From Yamagishiella unicocca (taxonomy: Eukaryota; Chlorophyta; Chlorophyceae; Chlamydomonadales; Volvocaceae): a stretch of DNA of 64,000 nucleotides. The notes beneath the pieces were generated by a model, which worked only from the letters and a program-made list of their open reading frames with translations, had not been told where the DNA came from and ran no database searches. The position numbers were made by a program, and so were the translations under genes. Shown piece after piece: positions 46,102 to 58,586 of this stretch (within the stretch, counting starts at the first letter, position 1; each line of letters opens with the position of its first letter). The stretch lies in the NCBI GenBank assembly GCA_003116995.1, contig BDSL01000069.1, positions 186,001 through 250,000 on the forward strand. Reading direction: 5' to 3'.

Positions 46102-47388
46102 TTACTTGGTGCGCAGGGTGAACTTGGAGGCGCACTCCTTGGCATCCTTGCCCTGCAGTACAGGGAAAACAAGTACCAAAATGGTCACGAACACGACCAA
46201 ATACTAACTTTTAGGCATACAAGCAAACGGCACAAGTCGCGATCCGTTCGCCGGTGCGATGCGACTGCAGTTCTCACGAATCCGTTCGCTGGGGTACATG
46301 CAAGCCTAGAGCATCCCCAAACACCACCAAATTTCGGACACAACCCGGCCGTCAGCATCGGTCACCCGTCCATTCCTCATCTCCTCGCATAGCCCACCTC
46401 GCACTCGAGCTTGATGTCGTCAGCAATGTACTTGACGCCCTTGTTGAACGCCAGCTCCTCGCAACCGAAGAAGTTCTCCGGGAAGGCGCAGGTGCCGTCG
46501 TAGACAGTACGGCTGCGGGCCAGGTTAGCGTAGCTGGTCGCCAGGCGCTTCTTGTTGTTCAGCGCCTTGTTGGCAGCCGACTTGGCCAGCAGGTCCTCAA
46601 CCTGTGCAGATACGCGTTGTGTTATGCACAGAGCACAAACTTGCAAAGAATATGAATCTAGGATGCAGACGCATCATTGTATATATGGGCAAAGGCTGCC
46701 CGCATGAGGACACCGGTACACCGTTACGCAAGGGGTGTAAGTACACATGACCCAGCACTTTTGATAACGGCGCCAGTCAAGGGGAAGACCCCGAGGAGCC
46801 CCCGAGGGAAGCCTCATGCTTACCACGCCAGCGTTGGCAGCGGGGGCCAAAGCGGCGAACCCGAGCAGAGCGCCCAGACCCAGCAGCTGTACAGGGAAAA
46901 GGAAGGACAAGTAGGTTATTGAACGTGGTGGACATGATTAACAATTCAACCTCTTGATGCACTACAATGAGTCGACAAAATTACGTTCGAAATATTTGTG
47001 ATGCATTCCTTCGGTGGACGAGGAGGCACGGCGCAAGGACGGCCCAAACCACTAACAACGACGCGGCTAGGGCACAACTCACCTCACGGCGAGATTGCGC
47101 CGAAGCGCGGCACACCACGGCGGTGGTGCGGGCAGGGCGAGCAGCCTGCACCTTGACGCTGCGCGGACGGCAAGGTGGGAGGCAACAAAGTCACAACAAT
47201 CGCAACGAAAGCCGAATATCCTCTGCCGGTCACTTTACTATTACTCTATATTCCAATAAAACATGGACACAACAAAGCAATGAGACTACGTGCTTGGGAC
47301 GGCTGACTGCAGCTGGCAACGCTGTGCAAGCATGGGGAACAACGACACAGCGCGCTGCTCACCACTGCGCACGCATCGAAACGGCCAT
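46102..47388 (-). CDS. PSAN: Photosystem I reaction centre subunit N
   Basis: Lumenal PSI subunit near the plastocyanin-docking side. Five exons (minus): 47388-47363, 47158-47083, 46886-46824, 46601-46398 and 46152-46102, all in phase, 139 residues. The bipartite transit peptide is clear. The stromal part is MAVSMRAQ then VKVQAARPARTTAVVCRASA; the thylakoid part has twin arginine SRRE, a hydrophobic LLGLGALLGFAALAPA and the cleavage site AANA. The mature protein begins near GVVEDLLAKSA and contains NKKRLATSYANLARSRTVY, GTCAFPENFFGCEEL, YIADDIKLECE and the end ASKFTLRTK, with four cysteines as in PsaN. The 26-nt first coding exon rests on splice phase and the transit-peptide continuation. The transcript is head-to-tail with ZEP. 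Confidence 0.96.
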
Positions 47389-47779
47389 TGTTGCTACGAT
47401 TTTGGAAATGGTCACAGGGTGCTAGAGCTTCTGAGACAACCTTCCCGTGCCAATCGCCCAGCATCTTAGATCGGGCTTGGGTCCAAAGGGCCCAATGCTA
47501 CGGCACGTACGATCATGGGCCAACGCTACCAGTGGAGGAATTCAGATTGAGATATCTTGGAAAGTGAGCCATGTGGCGTTTAACCCTACAAAGAGCGATA
47601 TGCGGACAAGGCGGTGAGCATAGTGGAGGCAATCAGCACCGAAAATCGGCCCTTGCCCATTTATGGAAACAAAAGGAAATTCCTATAGTGTTTCTTTGTT
47701 AGGTATCAGTTTACAAGTCATTTTCATGCGACTTTGCCTCGGCAATTCAATTGCAGTTTAGCTGCTGTGGCCAATCGTC
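47389..47779. promoter_or_regulatory. Bidirectional promoter region PsaN / TGD4
   Basis: 391 bp between the divergent start codons of two chloroplast-directed genes. AT-richer in 47560-47750. No TATA box or light-response motif could be assigned by eye. Confidence 0.55.
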
Positions 47780-50700
47780 ATGGCTCCAAACAAGCAGCAT
47801 CTTGCGGTACCGCCAGGATCAAATGGTAACATGCTGTCCAGCTGTCCAAGCTCCGGACCAGCACTTGTGCCGTCAGCGGCCCCCCTTAGCCTGGTCCCAG
47901 AGAAGGCAGTCATGGGCCATCAAATTCGCAGCACAGTTCCTGCTCAGTACTGGGGTGTTTCAGTGGCGTCGGCGTCGGCGCCTGACGGCGCAGTGGCTTC
48001 ATCTGTATCCGATCCCGCGCCGCTGCCACTGCTGGCGGGCTCAGGGTTATCTCGACCGCATCTTGTATTAGCGACGCAGGCACTGAAGTTGCCAGGAAGG
48101 CCATCGCTGCCAGGCTTACCGTCAGTGTGTCAGACCCAGGGCGGCGTGGTGAGTACTGGCGGGTAGACCCTTGGTCCACGGCGCCCCCGATTAGTTCATT
48201 GGGGTAAATGGGTGATCAGCGGTTTGGCAGGCGGGACTTGTCAGACGACGCATGGCTTTGATGGCCTTTGAGCCAAAGTCGCCATCCCTGCGCATCATTG
48301 CCGCCTCCACGACAGCCACCACATGAAAGTCGCCCACCAGGCCGCAATAGTAGCTGGAGTGGCGGCAACGGCAGCAGGAGTGGCATTGTAGCTGGCACGC
48401 CTCAGGGCGGCGCCACCTCGTGCAAAAAGCAGCCCTTGCAGACCATCAGGTCTCCCTCCGCCCACCCGCCCCGGCCCCTGATGTAAATAATCCTACCGGA
48501 CAGGTCCTGGACCGCATCGTGGCGCACGGCAGCGGTGACTCATGGTGGGCGGTCCTGAGTGGGCGGGCCCGGCTTGGGCGGCTGATAGCGCAACGGGCAG
48601 ACCTGGTAAGCTCTGACCCACGGGTCCTGGGGTTTGCGCTTGGGTCAATCTGGAGCAGCGATGGTGTTGGGCCAACATGGGGCTGTGCTCACATCCTCGG
48701 AGCGCCCTCATGGACTGTGTTGGTTGGAAGGGCTGGGGTGTACGCCGTACGCCGGCAAACGGAACGGCCCCACGGCACTGCAGTGTTAAATTAGATTCCT
48801 TTAGATGCCCTTAACATGGTCTATGCCCGCCTCTGCCTCTGCGGTTCGTGTTCTTTCATCAGCCGCATACGTACTGGACAACTGGGCCCCGTCCCTCCGC
48901 CGCCGCACACCATGGGCAGCCCTCAGCTTGCACCCCTCCCACTTACGTGCATTGACCGTGTCTCGGCCCGCGCAGGTCGCGGCGGCGGCGGACCCAGCCA
49001 GCTACAGCATGTGCGGCACCTCGCGGGTGCAGCTGAGCAGGTGTGCCCGCGGGACAGGGGAAGCAGCCCACAGGGCACATCTATGAGATGTAGGACGAAT
49101 TTGAGCGCTGCCTGGTTGGCAAACGTTTTGCCCGCCTTCAAGTAGTTGCGCGTATGTGCCGATGCACGTCCTCCCAATTTGCCTGTCAGCAAGGCGATGC
49201 CACCCGCCTCCTAACCCGGCCGCCTGCCCCTCCCAGGAGTACCGTCGTCCGCTCGCGCGTGGACTGGTGCCCGCCCGCTACCTCCCAGCGCCGCGGCTCC
49301 GCAGGTGCCGCCAGCGGTGGCGGCAACGTCGGCTGGACGGCGCCGCTGTCCCTGTCTTGCCAGCTGCGGTCGCGGATGGGCACAGGGGCGGAGGCTCGGG
49401 CGGACCTGGCGGTGGGGCAGCGCACCGCCAGCTGCTGCCCGGGGAGCGCCGCGCTGGAGGGCGGCCAGCAGGAGGGGCTGGGGGGCGAGCAGCTGGCACA
49501 CCAGCAGTCGCCGGCAGCAGTGACGCCGCTTCTGCTGGGGCTGCAGGCGGGCACAGTGGCGACGTCACGGGCACCGCTGGTGTGGCGGTGCGGCCTGCTG
49601 CAGGTGGGGGAGACGGGAAGGATGGACGGAGCGCTCTGGGTCGGGTTGAAGCTCCGGTGGAATGATCCGGGCTGGCAGCTGGCGCTGATGCGTTACTGGG
49701 TGGACGTTGAGTTGACCGGTGGGTCCTCACCGCCTTCATAATTTTGCCGTACGGAAAAGGCGAGCGTCGTTCGGGCTGAAGCATGGCATTGTATGGATGG
49801 AGGTGGAGGCATGCAAAACCACGCAGCGGGCGGTTTGACCTGGAGGGAATCGGGTGGGTTCGGGCGCTTATGGTAGGTGGGAGGAAATAACTCCCGGCCG
49901 CCGCCCTTCACCAGCGGGACCACTCTCTCCTCCTGCCCCCTTCCCCCTCCCCCTTAGCCGCCAAAGGTCATATTACGACCTTCTGCTTTAGTATCCCCAA
50001 CCCAGTTCTCCAGCATGCATCTCAAAACTTCTGTTTTTTAAACGGTTTTTTCGGGCATCCACGGGTCTCCCTCGAACCCCCTCCCGCGGAATCGCCCCCA
50101 GGTTACCGCCCCGCCGACTGTGCCGCTGTCGGGCTCCGACGACGGCAGGGAAGCGACAGCTGCAGCGGCCAGTGGCGGTCCGTCCCTGAAGAGCGCCGTG
50201 TATTTCCAGGTGGGCGGCTGCGGAAGGCCCCGCACAGCACAGAACGTGGCAAGCCGCTACGTCGGGTGGTGACGGGTGGTGACCGAACAGCTGGGGTGCG
50301 GTGCAGCAGGACGTACATGTCCTCATCCACGCCCTCCACCAACGAGGTGTGGTTGCGCGGCTTGGTGGCTCATAGTAACGCGGCGGCCGCCCGCTCCTCA
50401 ATCGTGTTTGCAGGGTACGGCTGCGCTCCAGGGAGAGCGCTACCTCTGGCAGGCGCCTAAAAAGCCGCTACGTCGCCGCAGCCGGACGGATGCCGGGACC
50501 GCGCCGCCATACACGGCAGGGGCAGCTGCGGTAAGCGCCGACGGCGCCGCAGCCACCGCAGCCGGCTCCCCACAGCCGCCCCCTGGACTGGGCCCGCACA
50601 ATCCGGCGCGCCACGCCGCCTCTAGCTACATGCCCAACAGCACCGGCGACGGCGCCGGCGATGGCGACGACGACGATGACGACACCGCCGCCACCGCCAG

Positions 50701-52613
50701 CAAGGCGCAGCGCGGAAGCCGCAACCCTGCCACCGCCGCCGCCGCCGCCGCGCCCGCGGGCGCAGGATCCAGCGCCGCAGGCCGCGGCACTGGGGGTGCC
50801 TCTGGCTCCGGTGCCGGGAGCGGCGGGGGCGCTGGCGGCGTCCCGCCGTTCGGCATTGAGTTGCCTGCCGCCGGCCAGGTGCAGGAGTCCCTTATGGACG
50901 TGACGCAGTCCATCAGCCGTCTGCGGGACGACGTGACGCACGCGACCCAGTGGGTCGGTAAGGGCGGTCTGGTGGAGCAGCTGGCGGGGGAGGGGACTCC
51001 CAAGCGGCCCCGGACAGGTGCGTGGGGTTGTGGAGCTAGGCCGTCCCTTTTGCCGCGAAAAGCTAATGGTGGCACACTGCAGGAAATCCGAGATGGTTGT
51101 GGAGGGGGGCCTGGCGGGATTTGGAGGTCTACCTGCTTGTTTAGGCCACGTCATCGTTATTGGCTTTGGCAAAGTTGCTTGAGCCGCCATGCCGCTCATG
51201 CCGCCTTGATTGTCACCTTGGGCCTAGCTCAGAAGATTTTATCATCGCAGTGTGGATTCAATGCGCCTTGAGTGTCCTGGCAACAACCCATACTTCCAGA
51301 TACCGCTGCTGTCTCGCCGCGTTCCCTCCGTCAACGTTCCTCAGCACGCCCCTTCCCTTAACCCCAACCCTCAGTCGTCGCGGGACGAGCAGACCAACCC
51401 GGCCCACAGACTCCCTGGAGCTCTTTCATCGGAGAGCCGCACGTCAAGGTGGCTGGCGTGGCCGGTCTCACGGCGCGCGGACCCGTCATCATGCTGACCC
51501 ACGGTTCGGCGCCGGCCGCCGAGCCTTCTCCTGTGCCCAGCGCCTATTCGTTGTCCACCCTGCTGCCTCTGCGGCTCTCCTGGGTCCAGGACCTGGGACT
51601 TGCCCGCATGCTCGGCCGCGGCAAAGCGGGCGGCAGCAGCGGCGGCGCAGCGGCCAGGGAGCAGTCGGGTTCAGCTGCCGCTGCTGCTGCGTCTGCCGTC
51701 TCCGGCGGCTCTCTCCGGCCCTTTGCCAGCGCGGCTGCCAGCGTGCAGGCGGGTCGCTTCAGCGGCTGGCTGCTGGACTACACCCGCCTGGGCTGCCAGC
51801 TGGACTGCGGGCTCTGGGGTCCGGCGATCCAGGGTGAGGCGGAGCGGGACAGCATGCGCACGCGTACGTCCCGCGTTCTGTTTTGCAGTCGTCCTAGGCT
51901 TCCTGACCCGCTTTCCCCCTGTTGGTCCCCTGGGCACCTACATAACTGGCCAGCCGCACGTTCCTCAATACGTTCCCTGAGGCCTGGAACCCAAATCGCG
52001 ACACATGCCGGGAAGGCATCACAGTGCCAGGAGCCCGTGTTACCCGTATGCCGCCCGCTCTGCTCTCCCATGCCTCTATGCCCAACCTGCATCCCAACCC
52101 TAATGCTCTGCACCCACTCACTCCCGCCCCCATTGCCGATGTATTGCCGCATTGCGCGGCGGCCGCTCTGCAGCTGCCGGCGGCGGCGCGAGTGCGGCTG
52201 CTGGGTCGGGGCCGGCTCGGCAACGCCACCCCGCTTTTGCCCTGGGCGACACGGGCGCCTGGCACTCCCTGTCGCTGTCGCTGTCGCAGCAGCTGGTGGG
52301 GCCGCTGCGCATAGCCGCAGACTGGCGCTACGAGCTGGCGTCCAACCGCCCGCTGGCGCTGCCGCCGTTGCCGGCTAGCGCCGGCGGCGGCAGCACCCTG
52401 GCGGCAGCCGCCAGCGGCGCCGCGGGCACGGCGAGTTGGCTGCCCGGCGCCGCCAGGGGAGTGGCTGCCCATGTGTCAGGAATGCGACCCCAGCTGCTGG
52501 AGGCGGTGTATGCGCTGGACCTGGCGGTGCCGGGGACGCAGGGTGCGGCCAGGGTGGTGGCGTGGTATGCGCCCCAGCGCCGGGAGGGCATGGTGGAGCT
52601 GAGGATGTTCTGA
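47780..52613 (+). CDS. TGD4: TGD4-like chloroplast outer-envelope lipid transfer protein
   Basis: Beta-barrel-type outer envelope protein that, in Arabidopsis, helps bring ER-derived lipid precursors (phosphatidate) into the chloroplast. Eight exons: 47780-48148, 48450-48605, 48976-49040, 49237-49603, 50102-50209, 50414-51017, 51393-51833 and 52174-52613; all phases match, about 849 residues. TGD4-like landmarks in order: DPAPLPLLAGSGLSRP, LDRIVAHGSGDSWW, GWTAPLSLSCQL, GPSLKSAVYFQ, TPWSSFIGEPHVKVAG, GRFSGWLLDYTRL, LSLSQQLVGPLRIAADW and the C-terminal VVAWYAPQRREGMVELRMF. An Ala/Gly/Asp-rich insertion of roughly 130 residues (exon 6) makes it far longer than the plant protein. The start could also be the later Met at 47912. 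The third exon (65 nt) is the least certain. Confidence 0.85.
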
Positions 52614-53705
52614 GCGGAGAGGAGGGAGGAAGGAAGGCGCGAGCGCGTGGGGGCCGCATGCCACACACGGCGCTGCAGCAGGCGAGCTGGGCGGGAGGCC
52701 GGTAGGGGCTCGACTGTCTGGTGTGGATATGCTGGGCTACGCCAGGAAGCTATGAAGCTATGTTTCCATCCGAACGCTGGCGTGTATGTCAGGGCAGTCG
52801 TCCTACAGGAGGGCATGCTGGAGGGTGCGTGGTGTGTTTTGCCGGGCGTTGGGCGCGTTTTCAGTCGCGTGTAGGCAATTGTCAAGCGCCATCGTGCTAT
52901 CCCGCGTCCTGTGGTGGAGGTGTCAGGTGCTAAGGGTTAGACAACCGACAGCAAGCAGCGTTTTAGCTGGAAGCTTGTAGTACAGGTTGGGGGCAGCGTC
53001 AGTCCGGAGCGCCATTGGTGGGCAGTGCGTTTGCGGGTCGTGCGAACAGCACGGCGTTATGACTGATTTGTGGTTGTTGTATGGTCGGATTTGTTATATG
53101 TCAGATGATCTGGGGGCTGACTCCTAGATAGAACCTCTACGCGTGACTGCGGGTCTCGTTTGAGCGCCATTGGGTCATCATATGGCAGCGTCCGAGCGTG
53201 GCCCGACTTCCAGGGTCGTTCCGTGCCCCATTACGTTAGGCCATGCTTTTTAATTCAGCTTCTGTCGATCTTTAATCGGTTGAGTTCCTGGGGATCACTC
53301 TCATCGCAACGGGGGCTTGCCAGTTTCATGTTGCCTTGATGCACGGCAACCGTCGTCGGCGTTGATGCACGGCAAGAAGTATACCGGCGGACATTCGCTC
53401 GCACAGAAAAGATGAGCGACTGTGCAACAGACTAATAGAGGCAAGGAATCCGCTGTTAGGTGCGGTTCACAGGCTGTCGCCGCGACGTGGCGACTCGCGC
53501 GTCCACTTGCACCACGGAGTCGCGACACATGTAACAGTCTGCGTCCGCAATGAGACTGTGACACAAAGTTAAGGAAATAGCCGTGGAAGCAAGTACATAG
53601 TCTGCTTGGGGAGGTGGTCAGGACTGTCATCACACGTAATCGCCGACACGCTCCACCCCAGACAACACGCGACGCGCATCCAACTTTCCAAGAGAGACAA
53701 GGACA
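52614..53705. other. Intergenic: 3' of TGD4 and 5' of COX15
   Basis: About 1.1 kb with no recognised exon. Composition falls in GC toward 53050-53300. Presumably the TGD4 3' UTR and the COX15 promoter. Confidence 0.5.
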
Positions 53706-56700
53706 ATGTCGGGAGCACAAAGCTCTCGCGGAGCGTTGCTGCTGAGGCAGGTTTCGCGCTTCGCGACCGGGAGCGCATCGTCATCAGCGCAGTCCGGAGC
53801 AGCGGCATCTGTTCCTGGACGCGCTGGCCTCCTTGAAACTTTAATTTCCCCAAGCGTCGTCAACACCGGACATGCCGGGCTGGGCTCCTTGCTCAGAGAA
53901 GCCCATGCAGCGTGGAGGCGGTCAGCCACCCCGCTGATGCAGGCGCCGGCCGCCGCCAGGGGGACCGCCTCACAGGTGGCGGCAGGCGGTGGCAGTGGTA
54001 CTGTCAGCTGTCTGGGGAGGATGCCCCTGGTAGCTAGCTCCATTGCTGCTGCGGCTGCTGCTGCTGCTGCTCCTCGACAGGGTGCCGCGCAAGGCATGCT
54101 GCTGGCGAAGGGGGTGCTGTCGCGGAGTGCGGTAACGTCGGTGAGCTGCCTTGAGCGGTGTGGGCACGGAAGAAGGGTTAAGTATGGCGTGGCAGGACTG
54201 TTTGTTGCAAGGGAACGCAGCAAGGGATGGGTGGTTGTTACCCTTAGCCAGCAGCAGGGTGGCGGCCAACCGTCAGGAAGCACTAGAGAGCGCTTGACGC
54301 CGTACATACATGTTTGATATGGCGTGTATTGCTGCTCTTGTCGCTGTTCTTTGGGTGTTCCCCCTATACACAAGACACTTCCCTTGGGAGTCCATCCACG
54401 CCCAGACAATTCCTTTCTCCCCGCAATCCTCTATTTCCCCCGCCTTTAGGGTGCGGCTCACGGCTATGCCACCGGGGGTGCTGCCGCCTTGGGACTATCG
54501 GGTGGCGCTGCTTCGCTTCTCCGGAGATGCGCGGGTGGGTAGACAGGGGGACGGCCCCACGGGTCGTTTCTGGCGGCCGGCTGCACAGGCCGTGCCAGCT
54601 GGTTTAAAACCTTTCGGAGTTATCCTTTTGCCGCTGCGCACTCCGCGCCATGCACTTACCGGCTCTGTCACGGATGCTGCTGCGCCTGCCTTTCGACAAC
54701 ACCGTGACCTCAAGTCACGACCCATCCTCGCATCGCCTGCATCGCCTGCATCGCCTCAGCCTCCATTGTTGCCCAGCCGCCGCCAAGTGTGCAACCGGAT
54801 GGATCGCCACCACCACTCGGCCCCAGGTTTACTCGCTGGCGTGCGAGCCGGCCGTGCAGTGGCGCTGTCGCCCTCCCAGGCGCCCCGGCTCAAGTCCACT
54901 GTGGCTGCTGCTGCACAGGTATTCTTGGGGAGGGGGCCCGGGCGCCTCATGGTAGGGGAGCCTCGTTCCGATTGCTCCTTACGTCTGATGCATACTTCGA
55001 TCTCGTTAGTGGTTCTCCAACCGATGTACACCGCAACCCTCACGTCGACCACCGCCGCCATCCTCCAAACCGTGTACGACTCTCAGTGCCTCGATACTGT
55101 CCCTCCCTCCGTGCCAGATGTCCGGCCCAGCCGCAACCGCAGCTGCGGTCGGCGCCGCTGAGGCGGTTGTACGACGGCGTTTGTACGGCGGTACGGCGCT
55201 GAGCGAGGGCCTCTCGACCGGCGCGCGGCTGGCTCTTGCCACGTGGTTGGGTTTGTGCTCGGTGTGGGTGTACAGCATGGTGGTGCTGGGCGGCATCACC
55301 CGCCTCACCCGCTCGGGGCTGTCCATGACGGAGTGGAAGCTGGCTGGTGGGTTGGAGGTTTGGTGGTACGGCTGTTGGGCGGTTACGACGGTTGGCAAGT
55401 TACGTTATGTCGGCTGGCCGGATTGGGGCCGTTCCACCTTGTTAGGCTGTGAGCGCAGCGCCCGTGACCCTCCCTGGAGCGTGTCGGCTCTGTGGAACCG
55501 TCCCGGCCACCTGGGCTAGCACCAGAAGTCCCGTACGGCCAGTAGTTGACAGACGCTGTGCCCCCTCCCACTCAATTCCTCTCCTGCGGCTGGGCCCCCC
55601 CCTCAACCAGGGGAGCGGCCCCCCATGACGGAGGTCGAATGGGTGGCGGAATTCACGAAGTACCAGGCCAGCCCTGAGTTCCAGAAGGTGGGAACAGGCG
55701 GGCAATGAGGGTATCAGTATCAACGTCTGAACTGCATGCAGGCTTCGCAGAAGGGCAGGGCGGTGCTGGCGACCAACCGCGTTCTCCCCCTCCGCCCTGC
55801 CGCTTGTCACTACGTGCTTCATTAGCTTTTCACGATGGGCACCCCCAGCTGGAACCCTCCGCACCGGAACCGCTCCGGAACCCTCATCTCGCCGCTTCCG
55901 CTTGCGCGATCCTTCTTGCCCCCAGGTGCACCGCGGCATGAGCCTGGACGAGTTCAAGTTCATTTACTGGATGGAGTACGCGCACCGGTGGGTCGGCTCC
56001 CCGGGGCGCACCTGCATGGCCGCAGTTTTCCGCGATGGCCGCAGTCCTCTGCGATGGCCGCAGTTTTCCGCGATGGCGGCCTCAAGCCGCTCCCACGTCT
56101 GGCGATGCGCCCACAACACGTTTTGCCCCACTTGCACTGAAATCCGATCAGGCTGTTCACCATCCTTGCCCGCCTCACGCCCACGTCCTGGTTGCGGCGC
56201 GGTTGCCCTTGATAACCACCGCCACCACCACCACCGCCACCACGCCGACCTCCCCGCGTCCCTCCCTTCCGCAGCATGTGGGGCCGCTTCCTGGGACTAG
56301 CCTTCGCGCTTCCCGCCGCTGCCTTCCTGGCGCGAGGCTGGATCAACGGGGCGCTGGGTCGGCGGCTGGGTCTGCTGTTCTTCATGGGCGGCACGCAGGG
56401 GCTCGTGGGCTGGTGGATGGTGCGCAGCGGGCTGGAGGTGAGGCTCCGGAGGAGGGAGGAGAGGGCATGCGGGCTCGACGCGTGTGGGAGCAGCTAGGGA
56501 CGCACGGGCTGAGGCAAATACCCCATGTGCCGCCATGTGTCCCGCCCGGCCACCTCGGCGTTCAGGCTTCCTCGCTCCGCGTCGATCGGCTCCTCTCCCT
56601 CACCGGTTGGCACCTCTCCTTCTCCTTCTCCAGCTCGATCTGTCTTTGGGTAAAAAAATGCCGGCCTTGCAATGACTGCTCCCGCAAACCGCCCCCTCGA

Positions 56701-58586
56701 GTCCGGGTCCCATCTCCGTGTCCCCCTGCTCGCTTGCTCCCGCAGGAGCCAGAGCACGAGTGGGCCGCCCCACGGGTCTCCCCCTACCGACTGGCCGCCC
56801 ACCTCGTGTCCGCCTTCGCCATCTACGCCACCCTCGTGTGGACCACGCTGGGTACGCAGGGCTCCAGGGAGAGGGGAGGGTGCATTGAAGACGGGCGGTG
56901 AATGCGCTTGCCTTCCCAGTGTGTCGCCACAGTGGTGGGGTGGAAAGGGCTGTGGGTCAGGCGCGGCGGCGCACCTCCTGCGTCTCCTCCTTTAGGTACA
57001 TAACCAGCCAGTTGCGTCCCGTTGTACACGGCCCCCCTACCTGACGGCCTGAGACCGCCTGGTATCACCTGTTTCCCAATCCTCCCCCTCCGGCAGACCT
57101 GCTCCAACCCCGGCCCGACACCGCCAGCGCCGCTGAGGCTCTGGTTCGCTCCACTCGCTTCGCACGGCGGCGGCTGCTGCCGCTGGCCGCCCTCATCGCG
57201 GTGACCGCCACCTCGGGAGCCTTCGTCGCAGGTGGGCGGTGGCAGCGGGGCTGGGCGCTCCGGCGGCGGGGGCCTGGAATGGGGCGGGAGCAGGTGTATA
57301 AGGGGGCGGAACAGGGCCCTTGTTGGACGATCGCCCAGAGGGATCGCCCAGACGGGTCGCCAAGAAGGGTCTCCGAGACGGGGCTGGAGAGGAGGACGAG
57401 AGCATGCGGAAAGGAGGTTTTTGTTAGTAATATAACGAGAGATTCGGGGTAGTCGGGAAGCGAGGGGATGTGCATTTCTACGGTGGTTTTGAGCAACAAC
57501 CGTGCGTTTCTCGCACACGATTTCCAGGCCAGTGGTTTTGTGATGTGGGTCTCATCCCTCATGCGCCCCTTGCCTCCCGCATGCGCCCCAGGGTTGGACG
57601 CGGGCCGCGCCTACAACACCTGGCCTCTGATGGGCGGTCGGGTGGTTCCCGAGGAGTACTGGGACGAGCGCCTGTCGATGGCGCCGCTCCGGAACCTGTT
57701 CGAGAACACGGCGGCGGTGCAGTTCAACCATAGGTGAACTGTGGCGGCGGAATGGCGAATGGGTCCAGGGCCTGCGGGGTGCCGGATGGAGTCGTTGCCG
57801 TGGCAGCTGCGGGATCGTTTCTTGGGCGTTGGCGAAGGCGGCTGGGTTGCATCTTGCATGCCGCTGTTGTTCCTTCCGGCGAGCTGGGACGACCTACACC
57901 TGGCCGGCATCTCGGTCTATCATGCGCCCCGGACTCTTGCCGTTCGGAACTTAGGTTCGCCTTAACACCCCCGCGTGGCGCTGCTGGCCTCCCCAAACCC
58001 TCTTTCGCCCGAACCTCAACCCAACCCCTCCCCTTCCCCTGACACGACCCCAGGTTGCTGGCCACCGTGACTCTGCTGTCGGTGGCCGCCTCCTGGCTCC
58101 GGTACCGCGGGGGGCGGCTGCCGGGCCGTGCTACAACCTGCCTGCATGCGGTGGCTGCGATCACAGCAGCGCAAGTGGGTAGAAAGGAAACCCGTAGTCG
58201 AGGAAACCCATGCAGCCGTCGCGGCTTCCCCTCCCTCACGCCTCACCCACGTGCCTGCGCCCTCCTGCCCGAACCCCACGCAGTTCGCTCTGGGTATCTA
58301 CACACTGCTGCAGTACGTGCCCGTACACCTGGGAAGCGCTCATCAGGCCAACGCACTGAACCTGTTCACGGCCGCACTGGCGTTGCTGCACGCCTGCCGA
58401 CCACCCACGCCCGCCGCTGCCGGTCTGGCGGCGGCGGTGGTGCCGCTGGTGACTCCGGCGGCGGTTTTGGCCGTGGGCTGCATCGGCTACGCCGTGGCTT
58501 CCCAGAACGGCACGCTCACGCAGAGCAGCAACTACACGGGACCCGCAACTACCGTGGCTGGAGCGGGGGGCCCCAGCGGGAAGTAA
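53706..58586 (+). CDS. COX15: Heme A synthase, mitochondrial cytochrome c oxidase assembly protein
   Basis: Converts heme O to heme A in the inner mitochondrial membrane for cytochrome c oxidase. Exons with matching phase: 53706-54140 (Arg/Ser/Ala-rich presequence), an unresolved stretch with one or more small exons to about 55118, then one ending 55346, followed by 55611-55687, 55926-55987, 56275-56437, 56746-56851, 57097-57231, 57592-57733, 58054-58174 and 58284-58586. Membrane helices and family motifs: [128 protein letters not shown]. The histidines in EYAHR, AAHL, FNHR and GSAHQ are the expected heme ligands. Strong assignment; the presequence region is incomplete. Confidence 0.93.
56012..56078. 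repeat. Short GATGGCCGCAGTTTTCCGC repeats in a COX15 intron
   Basis: Three imperfect copies of ATGGCCGCAGTTTTCCGCG about 21-23 bp apart, right after the exon ending 55987. Confidence 0.75.
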
